A stretch of 64,000 bases of DNA, taken from Halorussus salinisoli. GTDB lineage: Archaea; Halobacteriota; Halobacteria; Halobacteriales; Haladaptataceae. Location of the stretch: NCBI GenBank assembly GCA_005239435.1, contig SZNP01000009.1, positions 156,591 to 220,590 on the forward strand, given 5' to 3'. Position numbers and translations under genes: made by a program. The notes under the pieces are model-generated. The model was not told the DNA's origin, did no database searches, and saw nothing but the letters and a program-made list of their open reading frames with translations. Of this stretch, positions 33,037-43,063 are shown piece after piece; position 1 is the first letter of the stretch, and every line of letters starts with the position of its first letter.

Positions 33037-33357
33037 ATGCCCCTCGAAATCGACCCCCAGCAACTCGGACTCGAGTTCGGGTCCGGGGCCGTGGTCGGCG
33101 GCGTCATCGGATTCGCCGCCAAGAAGGTCGCAAAACTCATCGCCGTCATCGTCGGTCTCGAACTGGCGCTGTTCAAGTTCCTCGAATCGAGAGGAATCCT
33201 GACGGTCGATTGGAACAGGCTCACCGCGGGCGCGGTGAAAGCGGGCGACGCGGCACAGGGCGGCACGCCGCCCTCGTGGGTGACGAGTATCCTCTCGACG
33301 CTCTCGGTCGGTGCCGGGTTCACCGGTGGCTTCCTGCTCGGCTTCCGGAAGGGATAG
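33037..33357 (+). CDS. FUN14 family membrane protein
   Basis: 106 aa. Seen: the N-terminal glycine-rich helix GLEFGSGAVVGGVIGFAAKKVAKLIAVIVGLELALFKFLE and a second Gly-rich helix SVGAGFTGGFLLGFRKG, the FUN14 pattern. In eukaryotes FUNDC1 is a mitophagy receptor; in archaea the role is unknown. Its 3' end overlaps the convergent gene at 33320-33357. Confidence 0.9.
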   Translation: MPLEIDPQQLGLEFGSGAVVGGVIGFAAKKVAKLIAVIVGLELALFKFLESRGILTVDWNRLTAGAVKAGDAAQGGTPPSWVTSILSTLSVGAGFTGGFLLGFRKG

Positions 33358-33691
33358 TTTCCACGTCGTACTGTCGGACCGCCTCGCTGCGGTCGAGACG
33401 CTCCGCGGCCACGCTCGGAACGAACCGTTCCTTCTTCGACGACCGGTGTCTGACTACTCCGAGGACGCCCAGCGCTGCGACGACGCCGAACAGCGGTCGC
33501 TGGACGATCAGGAGGCTGTAGCCGACCGACGCGACAGCGGCCATCCCCGCGAACGCCCAGAGGATACCTCGGCGCTTCCGGTACTCGGCCTCGTGAGCCG
33601 CGACGACGTCGCTGGCACGTCCGGCTTCGACCGCCCTGTAGACCGTCTCGCCGTCGGGCTGGTCGTACGCGAGTACGTCTACGAGCGCCAT
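33320..33691 (-). CDS. Two-helix membrane protein
   Basis: 123 aa. Two hydrophobic segments (about residues 42-62 and 66-82) lie between polar ends; the N-terminal part AYDQPDGETVYRAVEAGRASDVVAAHEAEYRKRRG is helical. It sits one base from the SBDS stop on the same strand, so it is probably co-transcribed with SBDS. Its last 13 codons overlap the FUN14 gene tail-to-tail. No known family. Confidence 0.72.
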   Translation of the reverse strand: MALVDVLAYDQPDGETVYRAVEAGRASDVVAAHEAEYRKRRGILWAFAGMAAVASVGYSLLIVQRPLFGVVAALGVLGVVRHRSSKKERFVPSVAAERLDRSEAVRQYDVETIPSGSRAGSHR

Positions 33692-33692
33692 C

Positions 33693-34418
33693 CTACCGCG
33701 TACTGAGTTCGTCTTCGTCCTTGATGATTCGGGTCTCGGCCTCGCCGCTGGTGTGTTCGTTCACGAGGTCGTAGAACTCGTTTTGCATCCCGGCGGGGAA
33801 CGTGAGGACGCCGACCCACCCGCCGTCGTTCTGCCACTCCTCCCGTTCGAGTTCGCCGAACTGCCGAATCTTGGCCTGCGCGCTCCCGGCGTAGTCGGCG
33901 GGAATCTGGACCGCGACCGTCACCTCGTCGAATCGGATGGGGATGACCGGCCGGAGCGCGTCGAGGGCGTCGTCGACCTGCGTCTCGACGGGTTCCATCG
34001 GGTCCACCCGGAAGTCCGTCTCCTCCAACGCGGACTCGATGCGCTCCGGCGGGTGCGGCGCGTTGTCCATCTGGGGGTTGACCGCGTTGCGCGTGATGCG
34101 GTTGACGAGGTTCCTGTGCTTCTGTTCCTGCATCTCGCGGCGCTGTTCGGCCGTGATCTGGATCTCACCGTCTTTGATGACCTCGGGGATGATTTCGAGG
34201 GGGTCGGTCGTGCCGAACACCTCTTCGAGGGCGGTCTCGGCCGGTCGGTCGCCGCGACTCGCGTTCTCGAACACGTCCTCGGCGGCGATGACGTCCTCCA
34301 GTTCGCCCTCGAACTCGCCGCGCTTGATTTCGAGCGCCGCGTCGGGGTCTACGAGCACCTCGAACCGTTCGCCGTGAGATTCGAGGCGGGCCGTCACCGC
34401 CTCTTCGAGTGGTATCAT
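33693..34418 (-). CDS. Ribosome maturation protein SBDS
   Basis: 241 aa. Shwachman-Bodian-Diamond protein, which acts with an EF-2-like GTPase in 60S maturation in eukaryotes and is conserved in archaea. Seen: N-terminal FYSH domain (GERFEVLVDPDAALEIKRGE, VIAAEDVFENASRGDRPAE), central helical domain (TAEQRREMQEQKHRNLVNRITRN-type, PHPPERIESALEE), and the C-terminal ferredoxin-like domain (VIPIRFDEVTVAVQIPADYAG). Full length. ATG at 34418. Confidence 0.94.
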   Translation of the reverse strand: MIPLEEAVTARLESHGERFEVLVDPDAALEIKRGEFEGELEDVIAAEDVFENASRGDRPAETALEEVFGTTDPLEIIPEVIKDGEIQITAEQRREMQEQKHRNLVNRITRNAVNPQMDNAPHPPERIESALEETDFRVDPMEPVETQVDDALDALRPVIPIRFDEVTVAVQIPADYAGSAQAKIRQFGELEREEWQNDGGWVGVLTFPAGMQNEFYDLVNEHTSGEAETRIIKDEDELSTR

Positions 34419-34650
34419 ACGGTACGGTAGTGTCCCCCGTCTAAAATAGTCTTGCCCACTTTTCTTCGTCCAGCGCGTCTGCGCGGATTGGCAGGTGTAC
34501 GTCGGGGAGTACGTGCGGTAGAGTTATTACGATGGCGTGACACGTTCGATCAACGGCAGGCGACCGATGACCCGCTAACTCCTCCCGACCGGCGCTCGCC
34601 CCCGGTCAGTCGTTCGCATCGCTTCCGAACACCACTCACGACAGACAGCC

Positions 34651-36432
34651 ATGAGTCTACCAGCCAGAGACGACGTGAACCCCGAGTACCGATTCGACCT
34701 GACGCGCATCTACGAGTCGCCCGTCGACTGGGACGACGCCGCGGCGACGTTGCGGGAGAATATCGAGGTGTTGGAGTCTCGCGCCGACCAGTCGCTCGAA
34801 ACCGCGGCCGACCTCCGGGCGCTCCTCGAACGCACCGAGGCGTGCTATCGCCGAAAGCAGCGATTGGACCTGTACGCTACGCTATACGAGAACGTCAACA
34901 CCGAGTCCGCGGCGGCCGACGACCTGCTCCGACGCTTCCGGGACCTCGAAACCGAGTTCGACCCCGTCGTCGCGGCGGTGAAGCGTCGGCTTCGCAGGAC
35001 CGACGACGAACGCCTCGACGCGTTCGTGGACGAACTGGACGAGTACCGCCGATACGCCGACCGTCTGCGCGAGCAGGCCGACCGGGTCCGGTCGCCCGAC
35101 GCCGAGGACGCCATCGCGGCCCACGGCGAGGTCCGGTCCGGGCCGACCAGAGTGATTCGCGCCGTCACGACCGAGGACTTCGACCCGCCAGCTATCGAGC
35201 GCCCGGACGGCGAGACGGTCGCACTCCGGTACGGTAACTACCGCGACGAACTGTCGCACCCGAATCGGGAGTACCGCCGGAGAGTGTACGAGACCTACCG
35301 GGCCGAGATGGACCGCTTCGAGAACGTCCTCTCGCGGGCCTACGCCGAGAAGTTGGCCGCCGCCAGCACCGAGGCCGAGGTCCGGGGGTACGACTCGATT
35401 CGGGACCGCGACTTCCGCGGGACCTACCCCGAATCGGGGGGAGAACCGAGTCTGCCTGGGGTCGTCCACGACGCGATGCTCGACGCGGTGCGGGCGAACC
35501 TCGGGCCGTATCACCGCGCCCAAGAGGTTCGACGCGAACGCCTCGGCGTCGAGGCGCTTCGGCCGTGGGACCTCTCGGCGTCGGTCGCCGACGCGCCGGA
35601 CCCCGAGATTCCCTACGAGAAGGCGAAATCGGACGTTCTCGCCGCACTCGCGCCGCTCGGCGACGACTACGTGGCTCGCGCGAGGTCGTTCTTCGAGGAG
35701 CGACGCATCGACGTGTTCCCGACCGAAAACAAGCGGACGGACATCCCGGCGTACTGCCCGTCGTCGGCCGCCGACGGCGCGTTCGTGCTGGCGAACTACC
35801 GCGAGGACGTGCGCACCGCGTCGTACGTCTGTCACGAACTCGGCCACGCGCTCAACGTCTCGTACCACCGCGAGGGGCCGACTCGATACGCGACCTGTCC
35901 CACCGCTATCACCGAGATTCCGTCGATACTCCACGAGATTCTGCTGGCCGAACACTGGCTGGAACGCGGCGGACCGGTCGCGGCCCACGCGAAGAACCGC
36001 CTGCTGGAGTGTCTCGGCGGAAACTTCTACGAGTCGGCGATGCACTCGGCGTTCGACCACCGACTCGCCACCGCAGTCGAGGAGGGCGAGAGCCTCTCCG
36101 CCGAGCGAATCCGAGACTCGTACGCTGACCTCCTCGCGGAGTTCCGGCCCGAAGTCGCGTACGACGACCGCGCGGGCCGAAACTGGCTCGGTCGGGGCGC
36201 ACGCGACCCCTACAGCAGTTTCCAGTACGTCCTCGGCGCGACGGGCGCGCTGGTCGTTCGCGACAGACTCCGCGAGGGGAGTCTCACTCCGGCAGAGTTC
36301 CGCGACTTCCTCCGGAACACGGGCCGGAGGGACCTGCTCGCGCAGTTCGACCGCCTCGGCATCGACGTGACGAGCGCGGTCCCCTACGAGCGCGCCGCCG
36401 AGACCTTCGCGGGGTATCTGGACGAGTTCTGA
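34651..36432 (+). CDS. pepF: Oligoendopeptidase F-type M3 metallopeptidase
   Basis: 593 aa cytoplasmic zinc peptidase that cuts medium-length peptides. The Zn motif HELGH is at residues 395-399 (VCHELGHALNVSYHREGPT), with the third ligand Glu in the following EIPSILHEILL block. The N-terminal helical M3 part begins RYRFDLTRIYESP-like (here YRFDLTRIYESPVDWDD). Length is normal for PepF (about 600). ATG at 34651; monocistronic. A divergent neighbour (SBDS) starts 230 bases away. Confidence 0.93.
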   Translation: MSLPARDDVNPEYRFDLTRIYESPVDWDDAAATLRENIEVLESRADQSLETAADLRALLERTEACYRRKQRLDLYATLYENVNTESAAADDLLRRFRDLETEFDPVVAAVKRRLRRTDDERLDAFVDELDEYRRYADRLREQADRVRSPDAEDAIAAHGEVRSGPTRVIRAVTTEDFDPPAIERPDGETVALRYGNYRDELSHPNREYRRRVYETYRAEMDRFENVLSRAYAEKLAAASTEAEVRGYDSIRDRDFRGTYPESGGEPSLPGVVHDAMLDAVRANLGPYHRAQEVRRERLGVEALRPWDLSASVADAPDPEIPYEKAKSDVLAALAPLGDDYVARARSFFEERRIDVFPTENKRTDIPAYCPSSAADGAFVLANYREDVRTASYVCHELGHALNVSYHREGPTRYATCPTAITEIPSILHEILLAEHWLERGGPVAAHAKNRLLECLGGNFYESAMHSAFDHRLATAVEEGESLSAERIRDSYADLLAEFRPEVAYDDRAGRNWLGRGARDPYSSFQYVLGATGALVVRDRLREGSLTPAEFRDFLRNTGRRDLLAQFDRLGIDVTSAVPYERAAETFAGYLDEF

Positions 36433-36522
36433 CCCCGCTTCGGAGCGTCCGCTCGCCGTCTTCTACCGCCAGCGCGCAGTTGTCGGTAGTCGACCCTGCG
36501 CGCGGTGCTTAACCTCCGGTTC

Positions 36523-36675
36523 GGCGCGTGCTGGCGCGACCTCGCGGTTCGAGGTCGCGCCACGGTACGCGAGGGACGAGCATCGCAGGCCCGTGGCCGA
36601 GAAGCGCAGGCGGGTGGGGAGGTGTGAGGCCCGCAGTTGCGGTGCGGATATGGTTGGCTCGAGGAGTAGATAGCT
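36523..36675 (-). repeat. Dispersed intergenic repeat family 1, copy B
   Basis: Read on the minus strand it matches copy C at 48441-48610: an AGCTA(T/G)CTACTCC start, GCGGGCCTCA, CCTCCCCA, CTCGTCCCTCGCG and the shared end GCCAGCACGCGCC. It includes a perfect 13-bp stem TGGCGCGACCTCG (36532-36544) / CGAGGTCGCGCCA (36550-36562) with loop CGGTT. It fills most of the 419-base gap between pepF and UPF0179; the rest of that gap is AT-rich with no gene. Confidence 0.85.
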
Positions 36676-36851
36676 TCCGCTCCTCTCTCACGGTAGCCGT
36701 GCGTCACTCGATGAGACCACTCGGTTCACCGAAATCGACCTCAGCAAACGACTTCCAGCAATCGTACCGTGGGCAACGTTGTCCTCTACTAAGAACTCCA
36801 ATATACCCATTAAAGAAATAAATACCTGTACAAAGGACAACTAAAACTCCG

Positions 36852-37301
36852 TCACTCCTCTTCCGGCGCGAACTCGACCAACGTCAAATCGCGGTCCAGC
36901 ATGCAGTAGTCGTGCGGCGGGTCGCCCACTATCTCGGCGATCTGGTAGTCCTCGTCGAACTCCGCGCCCGCGGGTTCGCAGAACTCGTGGCTCGGGCACT
37001 CGGTGTGGGGGCACGGTCCCGCGAGTTCGGCCTTGCTTCCGGCGTAGGCGTTCTTCGCCGGGACGTTGGCCTTCATGCCGACCGGTTCGACCTCGACCGC
37101 CGTGACGCCGGTATCGTGGACGCCGCAGTCGAGTGTCTGTGCGCCGTCGCGCACGTCGTTGACGCGGTAGCGCACGCCCTCCGAGAGATTCAGGCACTGG
37201 TCGCGGTACGGACAACCGTCGCAGGCCGAGGCTTCGCCCTGATAGACGAACTCCTGTCCGGGTTCTGCGAGGCGGGTTCCGATGAGGGTGATGGATGACA
37301 T
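36852..37301 (-). CDS. UPF0179 family cysteine-rich protein
   Basis: 149 aa. Seen: ITLIGTRLAEPGQEFVY, CDGCPYRDQCLNL, LDCGVHDTGVTAVEVEP, GPCPHTECPSHEFCEPAG. At least nine cysteines suggest one or more metal or Fe-S sites. UPF0179 is restricted to archaea, and its function is unknown. ATG at 37301. The CxxC spacing is typical of Fe-S or zinc proteins. Confidence 0.92.
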   Translation of the reverse strand: MSSITLIGTRLAEPGQEFVYQGEASACDGCPYRDQCLNLSEGVRYRVNDVRDGAQTLDCGVHDTGVTAVEVEPVGMKANVPAKNAYAGSKAELAGPCPHTECPSHEFCEPAGAEFDEDYQIAEIVGDPPHDYCMLDRDLTLVEFAPEEE

Positions 37302-37425
37302 GGAAACGGATACGCGGGCCTCCGGGTTAAGACTCTCGTCCTGTCGTTTCGGGTTGGAGTCGTGGAGAGAAGCGTCTCGAACGGACCTGCTACCGCCGTA
37401 GAAGTCACACGGTGAAGAACGGGTA

Positions 37426-37553
37426 GAAAGCCCCCGCCCGCTCGCGGCGCGAAGCGCCGCGCACTGCTCGCGTGACCGGCCCCTTTCGGTCCGCCGGAAG
37501 ACGAACCGCGTCTTCCGAGCCCTCGTTCGCTTCGCTCACGAGGGCACCCAGAC
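37426..37553 (+). repeat. Dispersed intergenic repeat family 2, copy 1
   Basis: GAAAGCCCCCGCCCG...GCGTGACCGGCCCCTTTC...GTCCGCCGGAAGACG...TCTTCCGAGCCCTCGT. It matches the reverse complement of 48275-48375. This copy has about 27 extra bases forming a GCGGCGC/GCGCCGC hairpin. Other stems: GGAAGACG/CGTCTTCC (loop AACCG) and CCCTCGT/ACGAGGG. It occupies nearly half of the 305-base gap between UPF0179 and DUF5820; nothing else is visible there. Confidence 0.85.
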
Positions 37554-37606
37554 TGTCGGTCGTCGCACCGAGCGCCCGCAGGTCGTTTCGTTCGGCCGAG
37601 CGTTCG

Positions 37607-38086
37607 CTACTCACCGGTCAACTCGTCCAGTTCGTCCAGATACTCGTCGCGCGGGACCTGATACGCGTCGCGGTGGTCGAGTTCGCCGCGGGTGAACTCC
37701 CCGGCGAGTTCGCGGGCACCTGTCAGTGCGTCCTCGCGGGTGTCGTACGTGCGTGCGGGGACTAACTCCACCTCGGGTTCGAGGAAGAACTCGACGCGCC
37801 AGACCTTCGTCGTCCCGTATTCGGCCTCCGCGGCCGGGCGGTTGGGCGCGCCCGCGGCGACGTACAGCGTCGGCATACACGCCGCGGGGAACTGGTCGGC
37901 GTCGAACACGTCCGGACGGTACGCGAGGATTCGCCGCCCGCCGGGTTCGTCGTTCCAGACCGTCCATCCGTCCGGGAGGTTCGCGTCGCTCGAACCGTCC
38001 TCCGGCGGGTCGGCGTCGTCCGGCGAGTCGCGGCCTGCCGAGTCGCGGGTCGGCGCTTCGTCCGCCGATGGGTCGCCATCGCTCAT
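37607..38086 (-). CDS. DUF5820 family protein
   Basis: 159 aa. An acidic, disordered N-terminus of about 37 residues is followed by a compact domain: LPDGWTVWNDEPGGRRILAY, RPDVFDADQFPAACMPTLYV, VWRVEFFLEPEVELV, EDALTGARELAGEFTRGELDHRDAYQ. It resembles haloarchaeal DUF5820, function unknown. Repeat copy 1 of family 2 ends just after this gene. Confidence 0.85.
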   Translation of the reverse strand: MSDGDPSADEAPTRDSAGRDSPDDADPPEDGSSDANLPDGWTVWNDEPGGRRILAYRPDVFDADQFPAACMPTLYVAAGAPNRPAAEAEYGTTKVWRVEFFLEPEVELVPARTYDTREDALTGARELAGEFTRGELDHRDAYQVPRDEYLDELDELTGE

Positions 38087-38645
38087 GGTCGTCGGTTCGG
38101 CCCTGTCGGATAAGGCCCTGCCGGTCGCGTGCTGGCGACTGGGGCCCGCTCGCTCACTTCAACTTAAAGGTGGTTTATGGTACCTGTTATCATCCAATAG
38201 CCGACGCCACTCACCCCCTCCAGTCGTCGGTGTTCAATGGATTTAATTTATACTATATAGAAAACGAGTCGAGCCAACAGTTATATATCGCTTCATCTCA
38301 TCCATTAAATAGTATCGGTGGTAGCAACCCACGCGGTACGCGGTCACACCTAACAAAATCCCATCACGACCGTACGAGTCCGTCGCCCGCTGTCGCGTCG
38401 TCGCCGTAAATGGGGTGGGGATGGCACGCACATGAACGGCCAGCAAGATGGCGTCTCGCGCGGGCGAGACCGAAGAACCTTCAGAAGAGGACGTGACACC
38501 GGCAGCCTAGCTAGAAGTTATCAGTTGCCAAACCAGCCGTCACACCTTTGTGCGTGTACGTCTACCACATATTTCGACCGCAAATTCCCGAACCACCGGT
38601 CGGCCGTTTGCGTCCTCGCTCTCTCCCAACGAAACACGTGATACG
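38087..38645. other. Long intergenic gap before the PrkA operon
   Basis: 559 bases with several AT-rich blocks (about 38170-38190, 38240-38320). A short frame at 38432 on the plus strand is composition noise. The promoter region of the four-gene kinase operon should be here. Its length is notable for this gene-dense window and could hold an extended 5' UTR or regulator sites, but I see no clear palindrome. Confidence 0.5.
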
Positions 38646-40709
38646 ATGACAGAAACACTGGAAGAACTCAGCCAGCGCTACCAAGAATCGATGCCCGAAG
38701 ACCTCCGGGAGACCAAGTCGTTCGACTGGTATCTCGACGCGGTGTACGACGACCCCAAAATCGCCCGGAGCGCCCACCAGCGGGTGGCGGACATGTTCGA
38801 CTACTACGGCACCGAGTACGACGAGGAGGCCGGAGTGGTCGAGTACCTGCTCGCCTCCGAAGACCCGCTTCACGACGGCGAGAACACCTTCTACGGCCAC
38901 GAGATTCACCGCGCCATCCACGAGTTCGTCAACAAGGTCAAGTCCGGCGCGCGCGGACTCGGGCCGGAGAAGCGTATCAAACTCCTGCTCGGTCCGGTGG
39001 GGTCGGGGAAGTCCGACTTCGACCGGCAGGTCCGGACCTACTTCGAGGACTACACCCTCAGCGACGAGGGTCGGATGTACACCTACAAGTGGACCAACCT
39101 CTGTGACGTGATCCACGACCAGGACCCGGCCGACGACACGGTTCGGTCGCCGATGAATCAGGACCCGCTCGTCCTGCTTCCGCTCGACCAGCGCCAGCGA
39201 GTCATCGACGACCTGAACGAGAATCTGGACGCGCCCTACACCATCCAGAACGAGCAGTCGTTAGACCCCGCGTCGGCGTTCTACATGGACGAACTGCTGG
39301 CCCACTACGACGACGACATCCAGCAGGTGCTGGAGAACCACGTCGAAGTCATCCGACTCACGGCCGACGAGAACAAGCGCCAGGCCGTCGAGACGTTCGA
39401 GCCGAAGGACAAGAAGAACCAGGACGAGACCGAGTTGACCGGCGACGTCAACTACTCGAAGATCGCCATCTACGGCGAGTCCGACCCGCGAGCGTTCGAC
39501 TACTCGGGCGCGTTCTGTAACGCCAACCGGGGCATCTTCTCCGGCGAAGAGTTACTCAAACTCCAGCGCGAGTTCCTGTACGACTTCCTCCACGCCACGC
39601 AGGAACAGACGATCAAGCCCAAGAACAACCCGCGAATCGACATCGACCAGGTCATCGTCGGCCGGACGAACATGCCCGAGTACCGGGACAAGAAGGGCGA
39701 CGAGAAGATGGAGGCGTTCAACGACCGGACCAAGCGCATCGACTTCCCGTACGTCCTGGAATACGACGAGGAGGCCCAGATATACCGGAAGATGCTCGGC
39801 AACGCCGACGTGCCCGACGTCCACATCGAGCCCCACACCCTCGAAATGGCCGGACTCTTCGGCGTCCTGACTCGCATCGAGGACCCCGACTCCGAAACCG
39901 TCGACCTGATGCAGAAGGTCAAGGCCTACAACGGCGAGATCAAAGACGGGGAGGACGTGGACGTGAAGAAACTCCGCGAGGAGGGCGAGGAGAACGCCGA
40001 CATCGGCGAGGGCATGGAGGGCGTCTCGGCCCGGTTCATCGGCGACGAGATCGCGGAGGCCATCATGAACTCGACCCACCGCGACAAGGGATTCCTCAGT
40101 CCGCTCTCGGTGTTCAACCACTTCGAGGAGAACCTCGAAAACCACGGCTCCATCCCCGAGGAGAACTTCGAGACCTACTACCGGTACCTCGAGATGGTCC
40201 GCGAGGAGTACAAGGACCGCGCTATCGAGGACGTGCGCCACGCGCTGGCCTACGACATCGAGGAGATCCAGCGCCAGGGCGAGAAGTACATGGACCACGT
40301 CATGGCGTACATCGACGACGACACCGTCGAGGACGAACTCACGGGACGCGAGCAGGAACCCGACGAGAGTTTCCTCCGGGCGGTCGAGGAGAAACTCGAC
40401 ATCCCGCGCGACCGGAAGAACGACTTCCGGCAGGAAGTGAGCAACTGGGTCTCGCGGCGCGCCCGCGAGGGGTCGCCGTTCGACCCGCAGGACAACGATC
40501 GCCTCCGCCGCGCGCTCGAACGCAAGCTCTGGGAGGACAAGAAGCACAACATCAACTTCTCGGCGCTGGTGTCGTCCAACGAGATGGACGACGACGAGCA
40601 GAACGCCTGGATAGAGGCGCTCGTCGACCAGGGCTACTCCCGCGAGGGCGCGAAGGAGGTGCTGGAGTTCGCCGGCGCAGAAGTCGCCCGAGCGGAGATG
40701 GAGGACTAA
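38646..40709 (+). CDS. PrkA-type serine protein kinase 1
   Basis: 687 aa. PrkA (E. coli YeaG) family: AAA-type ATPase domain plus a C-terminal kinase-like domain, tied to stationary-phase and stress control in bacteria. Seen: Walker A GPVGSGKS at 116-123, QDPLVLLPLDQRQ, SGAFCNANRGIFSGEELLKLQREFLYDFL-type core, VGRTNMPEYR and DRTKRIDFPYVLEYDEEAQIY. ATG at 38646 (upstream in-frame starts lack coding character). First gene of a four-gene overlapping operon. Length is slightly above bacterial PrkA (about 640). Confidence 0.93.
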   Translation: MTETLEELSQRYQESMPEDLRETKSFDWYLDAVYDDPKIARSAHQRVADMFDYYGTEYDEEAGVVEYLLASEDPLHDGENTFYGHEIHRAIHEFVNKVKSGARGLGPEKRIKLLLGPVGSGKSDFDRQVRTYFEDYTLSDEGRMYTYKWTNLCDVIHDQDPADDTVRSPMNQDPLVLLPLDQRQRVIDDLNENLDAPYTIQNEQSLDPASAFYMDELLAHYDDDIQQVLENHVEVIRLTADENKRQAVETFEPKDKKNQDETELTGDVNYSKIAIYGESDPRAFDYSGAFCNANRGIFSGEELLKLQREFLYDFLHATQEQTIKPKNNPRIDIDQVIVGRTNMPEYRDKKGDEKMEAFNDRTKRIDFPYVLEYDEEAQIYRKMLGNADVPDVHIEPHTLEMAGLFGVLTRIEDPDSETVDLMQKVKAYNGEIKDGEDVDVKKLREEGEENADIGEGMEGVSARFIGDEIAEAIMNSTHRDKGFLSPLSVFNHFEENLENHGSIPEENFETYYRYLEMVREEYKDRAIEDVRHALAYDIEEIQRQGEKYMDHVMAYIDDDTVEDELTGREQEPDESFLRAVEEKLDIPRDRKNDFRQEVSNWVSRRAREGSPFDPQDNDRLRRALERKLWEDKKHNINFSALVSSNEMDDDEQNAWIEALVDQGYSREGAKEVLEFAGAEVARAEMED

Positions 40710-40711
40710 CC

Positions 40712-43063
40712 GTGGCGACCGGCCACGACGACGGGTCGAGAGGCCGCGACGAGTTCCCGGACGGCGAGGACGCCGACGGTCAGAAGTTCATCGAAGCGGC
40801 CGACCGCGAACTCCGGGAGACCTACGAGGAGCCAAAGAGCCTCTCGGAGTTCGTAGACGAGGCGTTCCGGAACCCCACCGTCGCGGCCCACGCGAGCAAG
40901 TATCTCCTCGAAGCCATCGAGTCGATGGGTACCCGGACCGTCATCGAGGAGGGCGAGGAGAAACAGCGGTATCGCTTCTTCGACGACCCCGCCAACGACG
41001 GCGAACACGCCATCCTCGGGAACACGGAGGTCCTGAACGCCTTCGTGGACGACCTCCGGTCCATCGCGGCCGAGCGCGGCAAGGCCGAGAAGATAATCTG
41101 GTTCGACGGGCCGACCGCGACCGGCAAGTCCGAACTCAAGCGATGTCTCGTCAACGGGCTTCGGGAGTTCTCGAAGACCGAGGAGGGTCGCCGATACACC
41201 ATCGAGTGGAACATCGCCAGCGCGACCGACGCACGGGGGCTGAGCTACGGCGAGGAACGGGCGGCCGCCGACGAGGAGAACTGGTTCCCGAGTCCGGTGC
41301 AGGCCAACCCCCTCACGGTGTTCCCCGAGGAGGTCCGCGAGAACGTCCTCGCGCAGGTCAACGAGAACGTCTCGGACCACATCGACCTGAAGGTCGATAG
41401 CAAACTCGACCCCTTCAGCCGCGAGGCCTACGACTACCTCGAAGAGCAGTACCGCCGGACCGGCGAAGAGGACCTGTTTTCGGCAATCACCGACCCGAAC
41501 CACCTCCGAGTGAAGAACTACGTGGTGGACATCGGTCACGGCATCGGAGTCCTCCACTCGGAGGACTCCGGGCCGCCCAAGGAGCGACTCGTCGGGTCGT
41601 GGATGCGCGGGATGTTGCAGGAACTCGACTCGCGGGGCCGGAAGAACCCACAGGCGTTCAGCTACGACGGCGTCCTCTCGCAGGGCAACGGCCTGCTGAC
41701 CATCGTGGAGGACGCGGCCCAGCACGCCGACCTGCTCCAGAAACTGCTCAACGTGCCCGACGAGAAGACGGTCAAGTTGGACAAGGGCATCCAGATGGAC
41801 ATCGACACCCAACTGCTCATCATCTCGAACCCCGACCTGGAGGCCCAACTCAACCAGCACGCCGACGCGGGCGGCGCTGACCCACTGAAGGCGCTCAAGC
41901 GCCGACTCGACCGGCGGCGGTTCAAGTACCTCACGAACCTGAGTCTGGAGGCCGAACTCATCCGCCGGGAACTGACCAACGAGACCGACGTGTGGAAGGC
42001 CGAGAGCTACGACGAACTCGAAAATCTGATTCGGGAACCCCTCTCGGTCCGCGTCCGGCAGGAGGACCACGGGGCCGGCGTGAGCCAGCGTGAACTCGCA
42101 CCGCACGCCATCGAGGCCGCGGCGCTCTACAGCGTCGTGACCCGACTCGACGGCGAGGACGTGCCCGCGGGACTCGACTTGGTGGACAAAGCCAAACTGT
42201 TCGACCGGGGGTACCTGCTCGACGGCGACGACCGCCTCGACAAGGACGACTTCGAGTTCGCCGACGACGCAGAGGACGGCGAGCAGGGCATCCCCGTGAC
42301 CTACACCCGTGACGTAATCGCCGACCTGCTCAACGACGAGAGCGACCGCGCTCACGCCGAGTACGCGGTCGAGGAGGTCATCATGCCCCGCGACATCCTG
42401 AACGCGATGGCCGAGGACCTGACGGGCGCGCCCGTCTTCTCGACGGCCGAGCGCACCGAGTACGAGAACCGACTCGTGCCGGTCAAGAACCACATCTTCC
42501 AGCAACAGGAGGAGGACGTACTCGACGCGATGATGCGCGACAAGCGGGTGGATGAGGAGACCGTCGAGGAGTACATCGAACACGTCTACGCGTGGGCGAC
42601 CGACGAGCAGGTCGAGAACGACCGCGGCGAGCGAGTCGACCCCGACGCGCTCAAGATGAAGGTGTTCGAGACCGACCACCTCGGCCGGTTCTCGCCCGAG
42701 AGCTACGGGGCCGACCACGGACCCTCCCCGGCGGTCGAGGAGTTCCGACGCAACAAGGTCATCACGGCGCTCAACCGCCACGCGTGGGAGAACCGCGACG
42801 AGGACTTCTCGGTATCGGACATCGATCCCAAGGAGATTCCCGTCATCAAGACGGTGCTGGCGAACTACGACTGGGACGACGTGCGTCGGGTGTACGAGGA
42901 CTTCGACCCCAACCAGTGGGCCGACCCGCCGAGCAACACCGAGACGGCCGCACTGAAGGCCGAGACGGTGTCGAACCTGGTCGAGATGTTCGGCTACACC
43001 GAGGCGTCGGCCGAACTGACCAGCCAACACGTCATGGATCAGGTGAGCTACAAATGGGACTGA
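40712..43063 (+). CDS. PrkA-type serine protein kinase 2 (divergent)
   Basis: 783 aa, GTG start only two bases after the first kinase stop. It is a diverged second PrkA: Walker A is GPTATGKS (133-140), with [51 protein letters not shown] and [13 protein letters not shown] at equivalent points. About 100 residues longer than copy 1, mainly in the N-terminus and C-terminal helical part. The stop overlaps the next gene's ATG by ten bases. The two kinases are clearly non-identical and probably have separate roles or form a heteromer. Confidence 0.92.
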   Translation: MATGHDDGSRGRDEFPDGEDADGQKFIEAADRELRETYEEPKSLSEFVDEAFRNPTVAAHASKYLLEAIESMGTRTVIEEGEEKQRYRFFDDPANDGEHAILGNTEVLNAFVDDLRSIAAERGKAEKIIWFDGPTATGKSELKRCLVNGLREFSKTEEGRRYTIEWNIASATDARGLSYGEERAAADEENWFPSPVQANPLTVFPEEVRENVLAQVNENVSDHIDLKVDSKLDPFSREAYDYLEEQYRRTGEEDLFSAITDPNHLRVKNYVVDIGHGIGVLHSEDSGPPKERLVGSWMRGMLQELDSRGRKNPQAFSYDGVLSQGNGLLTIVEDAAQHADLLQKLLNVPDEKTVKLDKGIQMDIDTQLLIISNPDLEAQLNQHADAGGADPLKALKRRLDRRRFKYLTNLSLEAELIRRELTNETDVWKAESYDELENLIREPLSVRVRQEDHGAGVSQRELAPHAIEAAALYSVVTRLDGEDVPAGLDLVDKAKLFDRGYLLDGDDRLDKDDFEFADDAEDGEQGIPVTYTRDVIADLLNDESDRAHAEYAVEEVIMPRDILNAMAEDLTGAPVFSTAERTEYENRLVPVKNHIFQQQEEDVLDAMMRDKRVDEETVEEYIEHVYAWATDEQVENDRGERVDPDALKMKVFETDHLGRFSPESYGADHGPSPAVEEFRRNKVITALNRHAWENRDEDFSVSDIDPKEIPVIKTVLANYDWDDVRRVYEDFDPNQWADPPSNTETAALKAETVSNLVEMFGYTEASAELTSQHVMDQVSYKWD

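Noticed and set aside
40706-43030. 774-codon minus-strand frame opposite the second PrkA gene
   Set aside because: Same effect: the plus strand carries a Walker A site and tight overlaps with its neighbours.
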